DNA of 15,198 bases from JBMNKL01 sp050261495 (GTDB taxonomy: Bacteria; Bacillota; Clostridia; Acetivibrionales; DTU013), in contig JBLNDI010000118.1 of NCBI GenBank assembly GCA_050261495.1, positions 1-15,198 of the forward strand. The letters are read 5' to 3'. The position numbers were made by a program, and so were the translations under genes. How positions within the stretch are numbered: position 1 is the first letter of the stretch; every line of letters begins with the position of its first letter. Of this stretch, positions 1-6,522 are shown piece by piece. Below the pieces are notes generated by a model. It was given only the letters and a program-made list of their open reading frames with translations. It was not told the origin of the DNA and did not search any database.

Positions 1-2
1 GT

Positions 3-2723
3 GATCCAAGGGCCAGAGTGGAAGATACGCTGCCGGGCAAGCTGCCGCAGCGAAAAATCACGACAGGCGCGGCGGCGGGCTACAGTTCGTACGGTAACCA
101 GGTCGGCATCGCAACGGGACAGGTATCGGAGATATATGACGAGGGTTACGTTGCCAAGAGGATGGAGCTTGGGGCTGTCATCGGCGCCGTGCCGCGCAGG
201 AATGTAGTCAGGATGGAGCCGGAGGCGGGGGACAGGGTTATCCTCCTGGGCGGAAGAACCGGGCGCGACGGGTGCGGAGGAGCGACAGGCTCATCAAAGG
301 AGCATAATGAAGAATCGCTTTTGAAAAGCGGGGCTGAAGTCCAGAAGGGAAATCCCCCGACCGAGAGAAAAATCCTGAGGCTTTTCCGCAACGAAACGGT
401 GACCCGCATGATAAAGAAATGCAATGATTTCGGAGCGGGCGGCGTATCCGTGGCAATAGGCGAGCTTGCCGAAAGCCTGGATATTGATCTGGACAAGGTT
501 CCGGTTAAATATGAAGGCCTTGACGGCACCGAAATTGCTATTTCCGAATCCCAGGAAAGAATGGCCGTTGTGGTTTCTGAGAAAGACGAGGAGAAATTCA
601 TCAGGGCTGCGCAGGATGAAAACCTTGAGGCGACCCCGGTAGCGGTTGTTACAAATACGGGCAGGCTCAGGATGAAATGGCGCGGAAAGACCCTGGTTGA
701 CATAAGCAGGGAGTTTCTTAATACAAATGGCGTCAGGCAGAATGTAAATGTGCTTGTGAAGTCGCCCGAAAAAAGCTATTTTGACGAAACATCCCGCCTA
801 AATATGCCTTCCGGCCGGGACATAAGCGAGGGATGGATACGCAACCTGCGGAAGCTTGAGACCTGTTGCCAGAAAGGACTTGTCGAAAGGTTCGACTCAA
901 CAATCGGCGCTGCCACGGTACTCATGCCTTTCGGCGGGAAATACCAGCTCAGTCCCGCTGAGGGAATGGCAGCAAAGCTGCCGGTCCTGGACGGCGATAC
1001 AACCACATGCACGATGATGACATACGGATTCAACCCTGCCATTTCGAAGTCAAGCCCGTTCCACGGGGCTGTTTATGCCGTTGTGGAGGCTGTTTCCAAA
1101 ATTGCGGCAATGGGCGGGGATTACCGCAAGATTAGGATGTCGTTCCAGGAATATTTTGAGAAGCTCGGGACAGAACCGTCAAGGTGGGGCAAACCGTTCA
1201 GCGCGCTGCTTGGAGCGTATTACGCCCAAATGGAGTTGGGTATACCTTCAGTCGGAGGCAAGGACAGCATGTCGGGTTCATTCAAGGATCTTGACGTGCC
1301 TCCTACATTGGTGGCATTTGCTGTTTCAATAAATGACGCCGGCAGGGTGATCTCGACGGAATTTAAGAAAGCCGGAAGCCAGGTTATATTGCTTAGATTG
1401 GATAGGGACGGGAACGACCTACCCGATTTTGGACAAATGAAAAAGAACTACTCAAGGATTTTCGAGCTTGCAAGCCAGGACAGGATCCTGAGCGCTCACA
1501 CCGTGCGTCATGGAGGAGCCGCGGAAGCAATCAGCAGGATGTGCTTCGGTAACATGATAGGCGTTGAAATTGAAAGCGTGGTCGACATTGCTTCGTTGTT
1601 CAGGCCGGATTACGGGTCTGTTATCCTTGAGATAGACGGAAGCGAAAACGCAGACGGGTTGTTTGGCGGCCTTAATTATATGCTGCTGGGCTATACTACC
1701 GAAACCCCGGCTATTGTTTACGGGAAATCCTCCATTTTGCTGGATGACATCGTTAAAGCATGGATGGAACCGCTTGAACAGGTTTTCCCGACAAAGGCTG
1801 ATTTCAAAAACGGCGGAATAAAAACATACAGTTACTGTTCCAAGCCGGAGGATAAAAACGAAATTTCGAAAGGCGGCACGGGGAAGGCAAACCTGAAAAG
1901 CGGTTCATTGTCAAAACCGTTTGCGAAGCCGAGAATATTTATACCGGTCTTTCCCGGGACAAACTGCGAATATGACACAATGAGGGCATTTATCAAGGCT
2001 GGCGGTACGGTTGATACTTTTGTAATAAAAAACCTTGATCCTGCGTCCATAGACGAGTCTATAGATGTAATGCGCCGGAAAATAGAGGAAAGCCAGATTC
2101 TTGCATTTCCCGGCGGATTCAGCGCGGGTGACGAACCCGAAGGTTCGGGCAAATTTGTCGCAACGGTATTCAGAAACCCGTATTTGAAAGAAGCTGTCAT
2201 GAACCTGCTCAATGCAAGGGACGGCTTGATACTGGGCATTTGCAACGGGTTCCAGGCGCTGATCAAAATGGGGCTTTTGCCTTACGGTGAATTCAGGGAG
2301 CTTGAGCCAGGAAGTCCCACGCTGACGTTCAACACCATCGGCAGGCATGTTTCATGCATGGTTCTGACAAGGGTCGCATCGGACAAATCGCCGTGGTTTT
2401 CCAACGTAAAAGTTGGCGATATACACGTAATACCCATATCGCACGGCGAAGGTAGGTTTGTGGCCAGTGAAGGGCAAATTGCCGAATTAGCCGCTAATGG
2501 CCAGATCGCCACGCAATACGTGGATTTTGAAGGTGCGGCGACTTACGACGCAAGGTTCAACCCGAACGGGTCCATGCACGCCATTGAAGGCATAACCAGC
2601 CCTGACGGAAGGATACTTGGCAAGATGGGGCATTCGGAAAGAAAAGGGCTGCATGTATGCAAAAACATTCCCGGATGCAAGGATCAATTGATATTTGAGG
2701 CCGGCGTGCAATATTTCGGGTAA
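3..2723 (+). CDS. purL: Phosphoribosylformylglycinamidine synthase, clostridial single-chain type (5'-truncated by window edge)
   Basis: This enzyme converts FGAR to FGAM with glutamine and ATP in de novo purine synthesis. The reading frame is open from the first bases, so the N-terminal part lies outside the window; the in-frame GTG at 18 is internal. About 906 residues are visible, against roughly 1,250 for the clostridial single-chain family. Visible residues show the synthase halves (KITTGAAAGYSSYG near residue 18, DGCGGATGSSKEH near 85, GGKDSMSGS near 420), then a hydrophilic linker around 610-640. A class I glutaminase domain follows: PVFPGTNCEYD, FPGGFSAGDE, nucleophile Cys747 in GICNGFQ, SHGEGRF near 813, and a C-terminal HSE (His877, Glu879) matching the His-x-Glu of the PurL triad. 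The gene ends 13 bp before the convergent stop of the next gene, and no separate terminator is visible. Identity is certain; only the start is missing. Confidence 0.97.
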   Translation, partial: DPRARVEDTLPGKLPQRKITTGAAAGYSSYGNQVGIATGQVSEIYDEGYVAKRMELGAVIGAVPRRNVVRMEPEAGDRVILLGGRTGRDGCGGATGSSKEHNEESLLKSGAEVQKGNPPTERKILRLFRNETVTRMIKKCNDFGAGGVSVAIGELAESLDIDLDKVPVKYEGLDGTEIAISESQERMAVVVSEKDEEKFIRAAQDENLEATPVAVVTNTGRLRMKWRGKTLVDISREFLNTNGVRQNVNVLVKSPEKSYFDETSRLNMPSGRDISEGWIRNLRKLETCCQKGLVERFDSTIGAATVLMPFGGKYQLSPAEGMAAKLPVLDGDTTTCTMMTYGFNPAISKSSPFHGAVYAVVEAVSKIAAMGGDYRKIRMSFQEYFEKLGTEPSRWGKPFSALLGAYYAQMELGIPSVGGKDSMSGSFKDLDVPPTLVAFAVSINDAGRVISTEFKKAGSQVILLRLDRDGNDLPDFGQMKKNYSRIFELASQDRILSAHTVRHGGAAEAISRMCFGNMIGVEIESVVDIASLFRPDYGSVILEIDGSENADGLFGGLNYMLLGYTTETPAIVYGKSSILLDDIVKAWMEPLEQVFPTKADFKNGGIKTYSYCSKPEDKNEISKGGTGKANLKSGSLSKPFAKPRIFIPVFPGTNCEYDTMRAFIKAGGTVDTFVIKNLDPASIDESIDVMRRKIEESQILAFPGGFSAGDEPEGSGKFVATVFRNPYLKEAVMNLLNARDGLILGICNGFQALIKMGLLPYGEFRELEPGSPTLTFNTIGRHVSCMVLTRVASDKSPWFSNVKVGDIHVIPISHGEGRFVASEGQIAELAANGQIATQYVDFEGAATYDARFNPNGSMHAIEGITSPDGRILGKMGHSERKGLHVCKNIPGCKDQLIFEAGVQYFG

Positions 2724-2736
2724 TTGTTTTCCGATA

Positions 2737-3612
2737 TCAGGACAGGGTTAAGATAATGATACATGATGCAATCCACAGCAGGATATTTATCAGGAGAGGC
2801 ATGTCCTGCCAAAGCACCAGTTCGGGACTGCCTCCCATATCCCTGGCCGACGACAGGTACTGGTAACGGAAAATCCCGTACAGTACGAAAGGAATTGTCA
2901 GCATCATGTAGCTTGATTTTGCCGCGGAGAAGGTATAAAGAGAATAGGACATCAGCGTCGTGGACGAAATCACGGAAATCATGCCGTCAATAAGCCCGGG
3001 CGTATACTTGTCCAGGTTTTTCCTATGATTTGCCGCGTCATTTGATAGAACCAGCAGCTCATTTTTTCTTTTGTTAAGCGCAAGAAAAACGGAAAGCATC
3101 GTTGTGCAAAGCATCAGCCAGGGAGATACCCATACGTCGATGGCAACGCTGCCGCCGACGGTCCTCAGGACGAATCCCAGCGCGATTATTATTACATCCA
3201 GTATTACAACATTTTTCAGGACAAGTGAATAAGACAAAACAAGGACAAAATAAACAAGCAGGATGATAAGCAGCTTGATGCTAAGCAATACGGACGCCGC
3301 CAGCGAAACGGCAAACATAATGATGGAGAAAACCAGGGCTTCGGGAACGCCAAGCTTTCCCGACGCTATCGGCCTGTTGCGCTTGGATGGGTGCAGAGCA
3401 TCTTTTTCCCTGTCGATAATGTCGTTAATTATGTAAACTGAACCCGAAGCAAGCGAAAAAAGAACAAATGCATAAAATGTCTTAAGTATGGGCTCCGCCT
3501 GGAGAAAAGACCTGGAAAATATCAGGCCTGCGAAAACAAAACTGTTTTTTACCCATTGTTTTGGTCTCATGGCCGATATGAACAACGCTAACTTTTTTAC
3601 CGCTTTTACCAT
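2737..3612 (-). CDS. UbiA-family prenyltransferase, decaprenyl-phosphate phosphoribosyltransferase-like
   Basis: This is a polytopic membrane protein of 291 residues with about eight hydrophobic segments. The first Asp-rich motif is NDIIDREKD at 63-71, followed by HPSKRNRPIASG at 74-85. That combination, with KRKNEL near 181-186, LDKYTPGLID near 200-209 and a C-terminal GSPELVLWQDMPLL, is characteristic of the DPPR-synthase branch of the UbiA superfamily rather than quinone or heme prenyltransferases. Family members transfer 5-phosphoribose from PRPP to polyprenyl phosphate, the first step toward lipid-linked ribo- or arabinofuranose donors. The ATG at 3612 has a GGGAGAAG element about 12 nt upstream. 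It lies 20 bp behind the glycosyltransferase gene and is probably cotranscribed with it. The exact prenyl chain and the later enzymes of the pathway cannot be read from the window. Family assignment is firm; the specific substrate is inferred. Confidence 0.85.
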   Translation of the reverse strand: MVKAVKKLALFISAMRPKQWVKNSFVFAGLIFSRSFLQAEPILKTFYAFVLFSLASGSVYIINDIIDREKDALHPSKRNRPIASGKLGVPEALVFSIIMFAVSLAASVLLSIKLLIILLVYFVLVLSYSLVLKNVVILDVIIIALGFVLRTVGGSVAIDVWVSPWLMLCTTMLSVFLALNKRKNELLVLSNDAANHRKNLDKYTPGLIDGMISVISSTTLMSYSLYTFSAAKSSYMMLTIPFVLYGIFRYQYLSSARDMGGSPELVLWQDMPLLINILLWIASCIIILTLS

Positions 3613-3632
3613 GTTAATATACTTCTCCCGTT

Positions 3633-5225
3633 TTACCTGATTACCCTGTAAACCTTGCCGGCGTCATTCTGTTCTATGATTTCCAGTTCATAAAGATTTG
3701 CTATATCTTCTATATCAAAGAGTGTTTCCGGCACGCCGTTTTTAAACCATATTATATAAGAACACTTGTCGCTGTCCAATGCCTTTTTGAACTGCTCGAC
3801 TCCATACATGTACGGTCCGCTTTTTTTGGGGGGATAGAATGCGCGTACGCCGGTAATTGCATATATTACATCCGCGTTGTTGCTGTAGTAGGTGCAGTCA
3901 CGGGGACTTGTCCGCATATACTTTATAAGCTCGTTATCGTGCCACGTCCTGGTTGAGTAACCGCCTGCGCCATCCTGCATAAGCCTTGCCGCCGATGAAA
4001 CCATATTTACCGCGGGATATACGAGGTAAAGCCCCAGTACAGCTACAGCGATGCGCCTGAAAACGGGAAAACTTCCCGGCTGCATCTCAACCCTGCCGGC
4101 AATGGCGTCGGCTGCAGCAATGAAAATAAAGACCGCAGGAAGGTACACCGGTATCAGATACCTGCTGTTTATAGGTTCAAACGCTATAATGGAGGCAGAT
4201 GCCAAAAGGTATGCCAGGTATATAATTGAAAAAGCCGCATTAAACAGCACCTTGAAATGGTGGAGATCCGCAGCCGGCGATTCTCCGGGTTTAACCCGGT
4301 TGTGTCCGTGTTTTATGAAACCGTTGATGAGCAAAACCGCATAGGCTGCAAGTATTGCCGCAGGCACCAGCACGGCGAAAAACCTGGCTCCTCCGGCGGT
4401 TACAGGGGACATAACCACGGTTAGTTTTGCATCAGGCTGAATCCATGTATAAATCGAGGAAATAATCCTCTTTATGTTTACTCCGACCGAATACTCGGAG
4501 GGCAGGCGCACACCCATCAGCGTGGATGATACCAGGTAGTTCCTGGCGATCCATGCGGCGAGGGGGGATGCCGAGACCGCGCCGTAAAAGACGATATCCC
4601 GGAAGATTTTTGCAGGCTTGCATTTCCGCAATATCAAAACGAGGGATGCAGCGAAGATAATTGTAACGCCCGCATACCTGTCCAGGCACGCAAGGGCTGA
4701 AAAAATGCCTGCCAGGACCAGGTGCTTCACGTTCCCGCCGTTATAGTACTTTTCAAGATTAATGAAAAACAAAAGGTAAAAAAGTACAAATAGTGTTTCT
4801 GTCCATATAAACCTCGAAACCATCAGCAGCGGCGCCGAAAAAACAAGCAGTAAAGTCCCGAAGGCCGCAGACAGCTTGGATTTCAGCCTTGAGAAAAAAT
4901 ATGCGCCGGAGAAGAAAATGATCATCCCGTGAGCAATGGCATTTATCCAAACAGAGGCGTCGGCAGGCTCAATCCCAAGGAAACCGGCTCCGGCCAGGAG
5001 CAAGGGAAGCAAGGGCGGCCATTGAATAAATGGGCTTGGGTAGCCGAAGTACTCAAAACCGTTGCCTTGCAGCAGGCTCTTTGAAGCATGCATGTATGCG
5101 ACGGAATCATGGGAGATTCCAGGACCATAGAGCATTGCGGAAGCAAATACCAAGGCCATGCCGGCCAGGCCGGATAACAACAGGAACAAATATATGCCCG
5201 TGAAAATCTTTCCTTTATTGTTCAT
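3633..5225 (-). CDS. GT-C-fold (ArnT/PMT-like) membrane glycosyltransferase
   Basis: This 530-residue integral membrane protein has an N-terminal TM helix, then a first extracytoplasmic loop with HDSVAYMHASKSLLQG (Asp40) and GYPSPFIQWPPLLPLL. This acidic loop followed by a Pro-rich entry into the next helix is the hallmark of GT-C transferases using polyprenyl-phosphate sugars (GT39/GT83 type). Many hydrophobic helices follow up to about residue 400, then a soluble C-terminal tail of about 120 residues. It probably moves a sugar from a lipid carrier onto an envelope acceptor on the outer face of the membrane. Two starts are possible: ATG 5234 and ATG 5225. I prefer 5225 because it overlaps the stop of a small upstream ORF as ATGA, and no good ribosome binding site precedes 5234. 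It is the first main gene of an operon with the DPPR-synthase-like gene. Acceptor and donor are unknown. Confidence 0.8.
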   Translation of the reverse strand: MNNKGKIFTGIYLFLLLSGLAGMALVFASAMLYGPGISHDSVAYMHASKSLLQGNGFEYFGYPSPFIQWPPLLPLLLAGAGFLGIEPADASVWINAIAHGMIIFFSGAYFFSRLKSKLSAAFGTLLLVFSAPLLMVSRFIWTETLFVLFYLLFFINLEKYYNGGNVKHLVLAGIFSALACLDRYAGVTIIFAASLVLILRKCKPAKIFRDIVFYGAVSASPLAAWIARNYLVSSTLMGVRLPSEYSVGVNIKRIISSIYTWIQPDAKLTVVMSPVTAGGARFFAVLVPAAILAAYAVLLINGFIKHGHNRVKPGESPAADLHHFKVLFNAAFSIIYLAYLLASASIIAFEPINSRYLIPVYLPAVFIFIAAADAIAGRVEMQPGSFPVFRRIAVAVLGLYLVYPAVNMVSSAARLMQDGAGGYSTRTWHDNELIKYMRTSPRDCTYYSNNADVIYAITGVRAFYPPKKSGPYMYGVEQFKKALDSDKCSYIIWFKNGVPETLFDIEDIANLYELEIIEQNDAGKVYRVIR

Positions 5226-5269
5226 AATGCACATGCCCAGTCCATTTTAGCTATAATGGATTCCTTCAT
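5222..5269 (-). CDS. 15-codon leader ORF, probably translationally coupled to the glycosyltransferase
   Basis: The minus strand encodes MKESIIAKMDWACAL and stop. Its ATG (5269) has AAGGA placed 8 nt upstream, a better ribosome binding site than that of the following gene. Its TGA overlaps the ATG at 5225 in the arrangement ATGA, typical of termination-reinitiation coupling. The peptide matches no family known to me and may serve only to deliver ribosomes to the glycosyltransferase start. It is too short to be judged by coding statistics, so a chance ORF remains possible. Confidence 0.4.
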   Translation of the reverse strand: MKESIIAKMDWACAL

Positions 5270-5458
5270 GTTTTTTATCCTTCGTCACCGTCTTTCGCCC
5301 CCGCTCGATACGTGTCAAAAGGCAGCGGGCATAAATTTCGGATGCACAACCATCGATACTGCACGTTTTCTTTACTTGAGCTTGTAAGCGGATTTGATCG
5401 ATGACCTGCTGCCCGCCGGGGGCATCGTTCGGATCCGGTTGGGACGGCGCTGAAACAC
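5270..5458 (-). other. Long 5' leader of the glycosyltransferase operon, content unassigned
   Basis: This is the transcribed stretch between the predicted promoter (-10 at 5465-5470) and the leader ORF. It is G+C-rich relative to its flanks and can form local stems, for example CGATG (5427-5423) with CATCG (5403-5399) enclosing CCC/GGG, and GGCAGC (5413-5408) with GCTGCC further on (5326-5321). A segment reading CGAAAGACGGTGACG near 5297-5283 superficially recalls a c-di-GMP-I riboswitch core, but the preceding consensus is absent. I see no convincing protein-coding frame and no recognised riboswitch. With the small ORF and the nth upstream region, it completes the 420-bp stretch between the two ATG-started genes. 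Confidence 0.4.
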
Positions 5459-5464
5459 ATGTTT

Positions 5465-5493
5465 ATTTTAGTATGCTTCATTGCGGATGTCAA
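5465..5493 (-). promoter_or_regulatory. Sigma-A promoter for the glycosyltransferase/DPPR-synthase operon
   Basis: On the minus strand TTGACA (5493-5488) is followed by exactly 17 nt and TAAAAT (5470-5465). This is a near-perfect housekeeping promoter, predicted to start transcription around 5458, about 230 nt before the glycosyltransferase start. It is arranged back to back with the nth promoter. Confidence 0.75.
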
Positions 5494-5557
5494 GAATTAG
5501 TTGCCCACCCATTATTATAGCTTTATGGCGCCCTTCGGATTTTACTCAACATATGAA

Positions 5558-5586
5558 TTGTCTTTTTAACATATCGGTAATATAAT
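5558..5586 (+). promoter_or_regulatory. Sigma-A promoter for nth
   Basis: TTGTCT (5558-5563), a 17-nt spacer and a perfect TATAAT (5581-5586) lie about 70 bp before the nth ATG. Transcription would start near 5593, just before the 5'-UTR hairpin. Confidence 0.75.
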
Positions 5587-5605
5587 ATTTATTTGAGAAT
5601 AGCGG

Positions 5606-5631
5606 TTTGCGGTGTACCATTACATCGCAAA
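5606..5631 (+). promoter_or_regulatory. 11-bp stem-loop at the 5' end of the nth transcript
   Basis: TTTGCGGTGTA (5606-5616) pairs with TACATCGCAAA (5621-5631) across a CCAT tetraloop. There are 11 consecutive pairs, including one G-U. It starts about a dozen nt after the predicted transcription start and ends 9 nt before the ribosome binding site. No T-run follows, so it is not an intrinsic terminator. A 5' stabiliser or a protein-binding site is possible. Confidence 0.55.
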
Positions 5632-5654
5632 TTGATTGTAAAAAGGATAAGGAC

Positions 5655-6305
5655 ATGACGAGCAGGGAACGGGTAGAAAAAATTATTGAGCTTTTGGAGG
5701 AAATGTATCCTGATGCGTCTTGCACGCTGACGTACAAGGACCCCCTCCAGCTGATGGTCGCGACGCAATTGGCGGCGCAGTGCACGGATGCCCGCGTCAA
5801 TATCGTTACAAAGGAGCTTTTTAAAAAGTACAGGACCGTACAAGATTTTGCGTCCGCAGATGCGGGAGAACTGGAGCAGGATATCAAATCAACGGGGTTT
5901 TACCGCAACAAAGCCAAAAACATCATAGCGGCCTGCAAAATGATTATTGATAATTTCGGCGGGAATGTTCCCGGTGACATGGAGAGTTTGCTTAAATTGC
6001 CCGGGGTGGGAAGAAAAACGGCCAACCTGCTGCTGAACGACAGTTTCGGAATACCGGGCGTAGTAGTGGACACCCATGCCGCGAGACTGTCAAAAAGGAT
6101 GGGTTTAACCAAAAATGACGACCCGGAAAAAATTGAATATGATTTGATGGAGATTATTCCCAAAGAAAAATGGGGAAGCTTCTGTCATCAGTTGGTATAT
6201 CATGGAAGGGCCATATGCGGCGCCAGGAAACCAGCCTGTGAAAAATGCCGCATATCGCCGCATTGCGAATATGCAAAAGAAAATGGCGTAAAGCCATCTC
6301 AATAA
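5655..6305 (+). CDS. nth: Endonuclease III (DNA glycosylase/AP lyase)
   Basis: This enzyme removes oxidised pyrimidines and nicks AP sites in base-excision repair. From ATG 5655 the protein is 216 residues, close to E. coli Nth (211). It shows the helix-hairpin-helix LPGVGRKTA (115-123) with catalytic Lys121, the catalytic Asp139 in VVVDTHAARL, and a [4Fe-4S] loop with Cys188, Cys195, Cys198 and Cys204 in C-x6-C-x2-C-x5-C spacing. I chose ATG 5655 because AAAAGGA lies 8 nt upstream. The in-frame TTG at 5607 falls inside a stem-loop and has no ribosome binding site. The gene has its own promoter and appears monocistronic. No terminator is visible before the next coding signals. Confidence 0.96.
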   Translation: MTSRERVEKIIELLEEMYPDASCTLTYKDPLQLMVATQLAAQCTDARVNIVTKELFKKYRTVQDFASADAGELEQDIKSTGFYRNKAKNIIAACKMIIDNFGGNVPGDMESLLKLPGVGRKTANLLLNDSFGIPGVVVDTHAARLSKRMGLTKNDDPEKIEYDLMEIIPKEKWGSFCHQLVYHGRAICGARKPACEKCRISPHCEYAKENGVKPSQ

Positions 6306-6324
6306 GTTTGCAGGAGGAATTTGC

Positions 6325-6486
6325 ATATTATCGTCGAATTATTTATATATATATAAGTTTACAGATGAGATTTTTCAGCCTTGCATGAATTGCCTGCGTT
6401 TTTATTCCGGGGGAGGACACTCGGCCAAATGCAAGGATATTTCACGGCAGAAAGCCGTGATTAATATATACGTGATTATATATTAG
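6325..6486 (+). CDS. Possible small Cys-containing ORF or gene remnant in the nth-cyclase gap
   Basis: An open frame between nth and the cyclase contains PCMNCLRFYSGGGHSAKC, a CxxC followed 12 residues later by another Cys with a His nearby, resembling a small zinc-binding knuckle. The frame is closed by TAG at 6484. A consensus AGGAGG (6312-6317) sits 7 nt before an in-frame ATA (6325), giving 53 residues. The first in-frame ATG (6385) falls between the CxxC cysteines, gives 33 residues and has no ribosome binding site. The last 15 residues are encoded by the repeats described separately and look non-native. It could be a decayed gene, a real peptide with a non-standard start, or chance. I do not recognise the family. 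Confidence 0.22.
   Translation: MLSSNYLYIYKFTDEIFQPCMNCLRFYSGGGHSAKCKDISRQKAVINIYVIIY
6442..6485 (+). repeat. Stem-loop plus AT-rich tandem/inverted repeat in front of the cyclase gene
   Basis: TCACGGC (6442-6448) and GCCGTGA (6454-6460) form a 7-bp perfect stem with an AGAAA loop. It runs directly into two similar 15-mers, CGTGATTAATATATA (6456-6470) and CGTGATTATATATTA (6471-6485). Within these, TAATATATA (6462-6470) and TATATATTA (6477-6485) are perfect inverted arms around 6 nt. The block ends 20 bp before the AGGAGG of the cyclase gene, so a role as operator or leader structure is plausible but unproven. Confidence 0.45.
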
Positions 6487-6505
6487 CGGGGCAAAGTGCT
6501 GTTTT

Positions 6506-6522
6506 AGGAGGAAACGCGGCTG
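6506..6522 (+). promoter_or_regulatory. Consensus ribosome binding site with CTG start codon
   Basis: AGGAGG (6506-6511) is followed by 8 nt and CTG (6520-6522), in frame with the cyclase. An in-frame TAG at 6505-6507 overlaps the ribosome binding site and limits the frame. No ATG, GTG or TTG lies between this stop and ATG 6643, and ATG 6643 has no comparable ribosome binding site. Confidence 0.6.

Noticed and set aside
5280..5320. c-di-GMP-I (GEMM) riboswitch on the minus strand
   Set aside because: CGAAAG and GGTGACG resemble parts of the core, but the preceding CAAACC, the following AAAGCC and the tetraloop receptor are not present.
5380..5455. Plus-strand fragment reading like ADLIDDLLPAGGIVRIRLGRR, possible tail of a dead gene
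   Set aside because: The frame is closed by a TAA just upstream, with no continuation in other frames convincing enough to call a pseudogene.
5275..5493. 72-codon minus-strand open frame in the glycosyltransferase leader
   Set aside because: No ribosome binding site, its start lies at the predicted promoter, and the translation is Arg/Ser/Cys-rich without domain character. It is treated as untranslated leader.
5607..5654. TTG 5607 as the start of nth
   Set aside because: It lies inside the 11-bp hairpin and has no ribosome binding site, whereas ATG 5655 has AAAAGGA at 8 nt and gives a normal-length protein.
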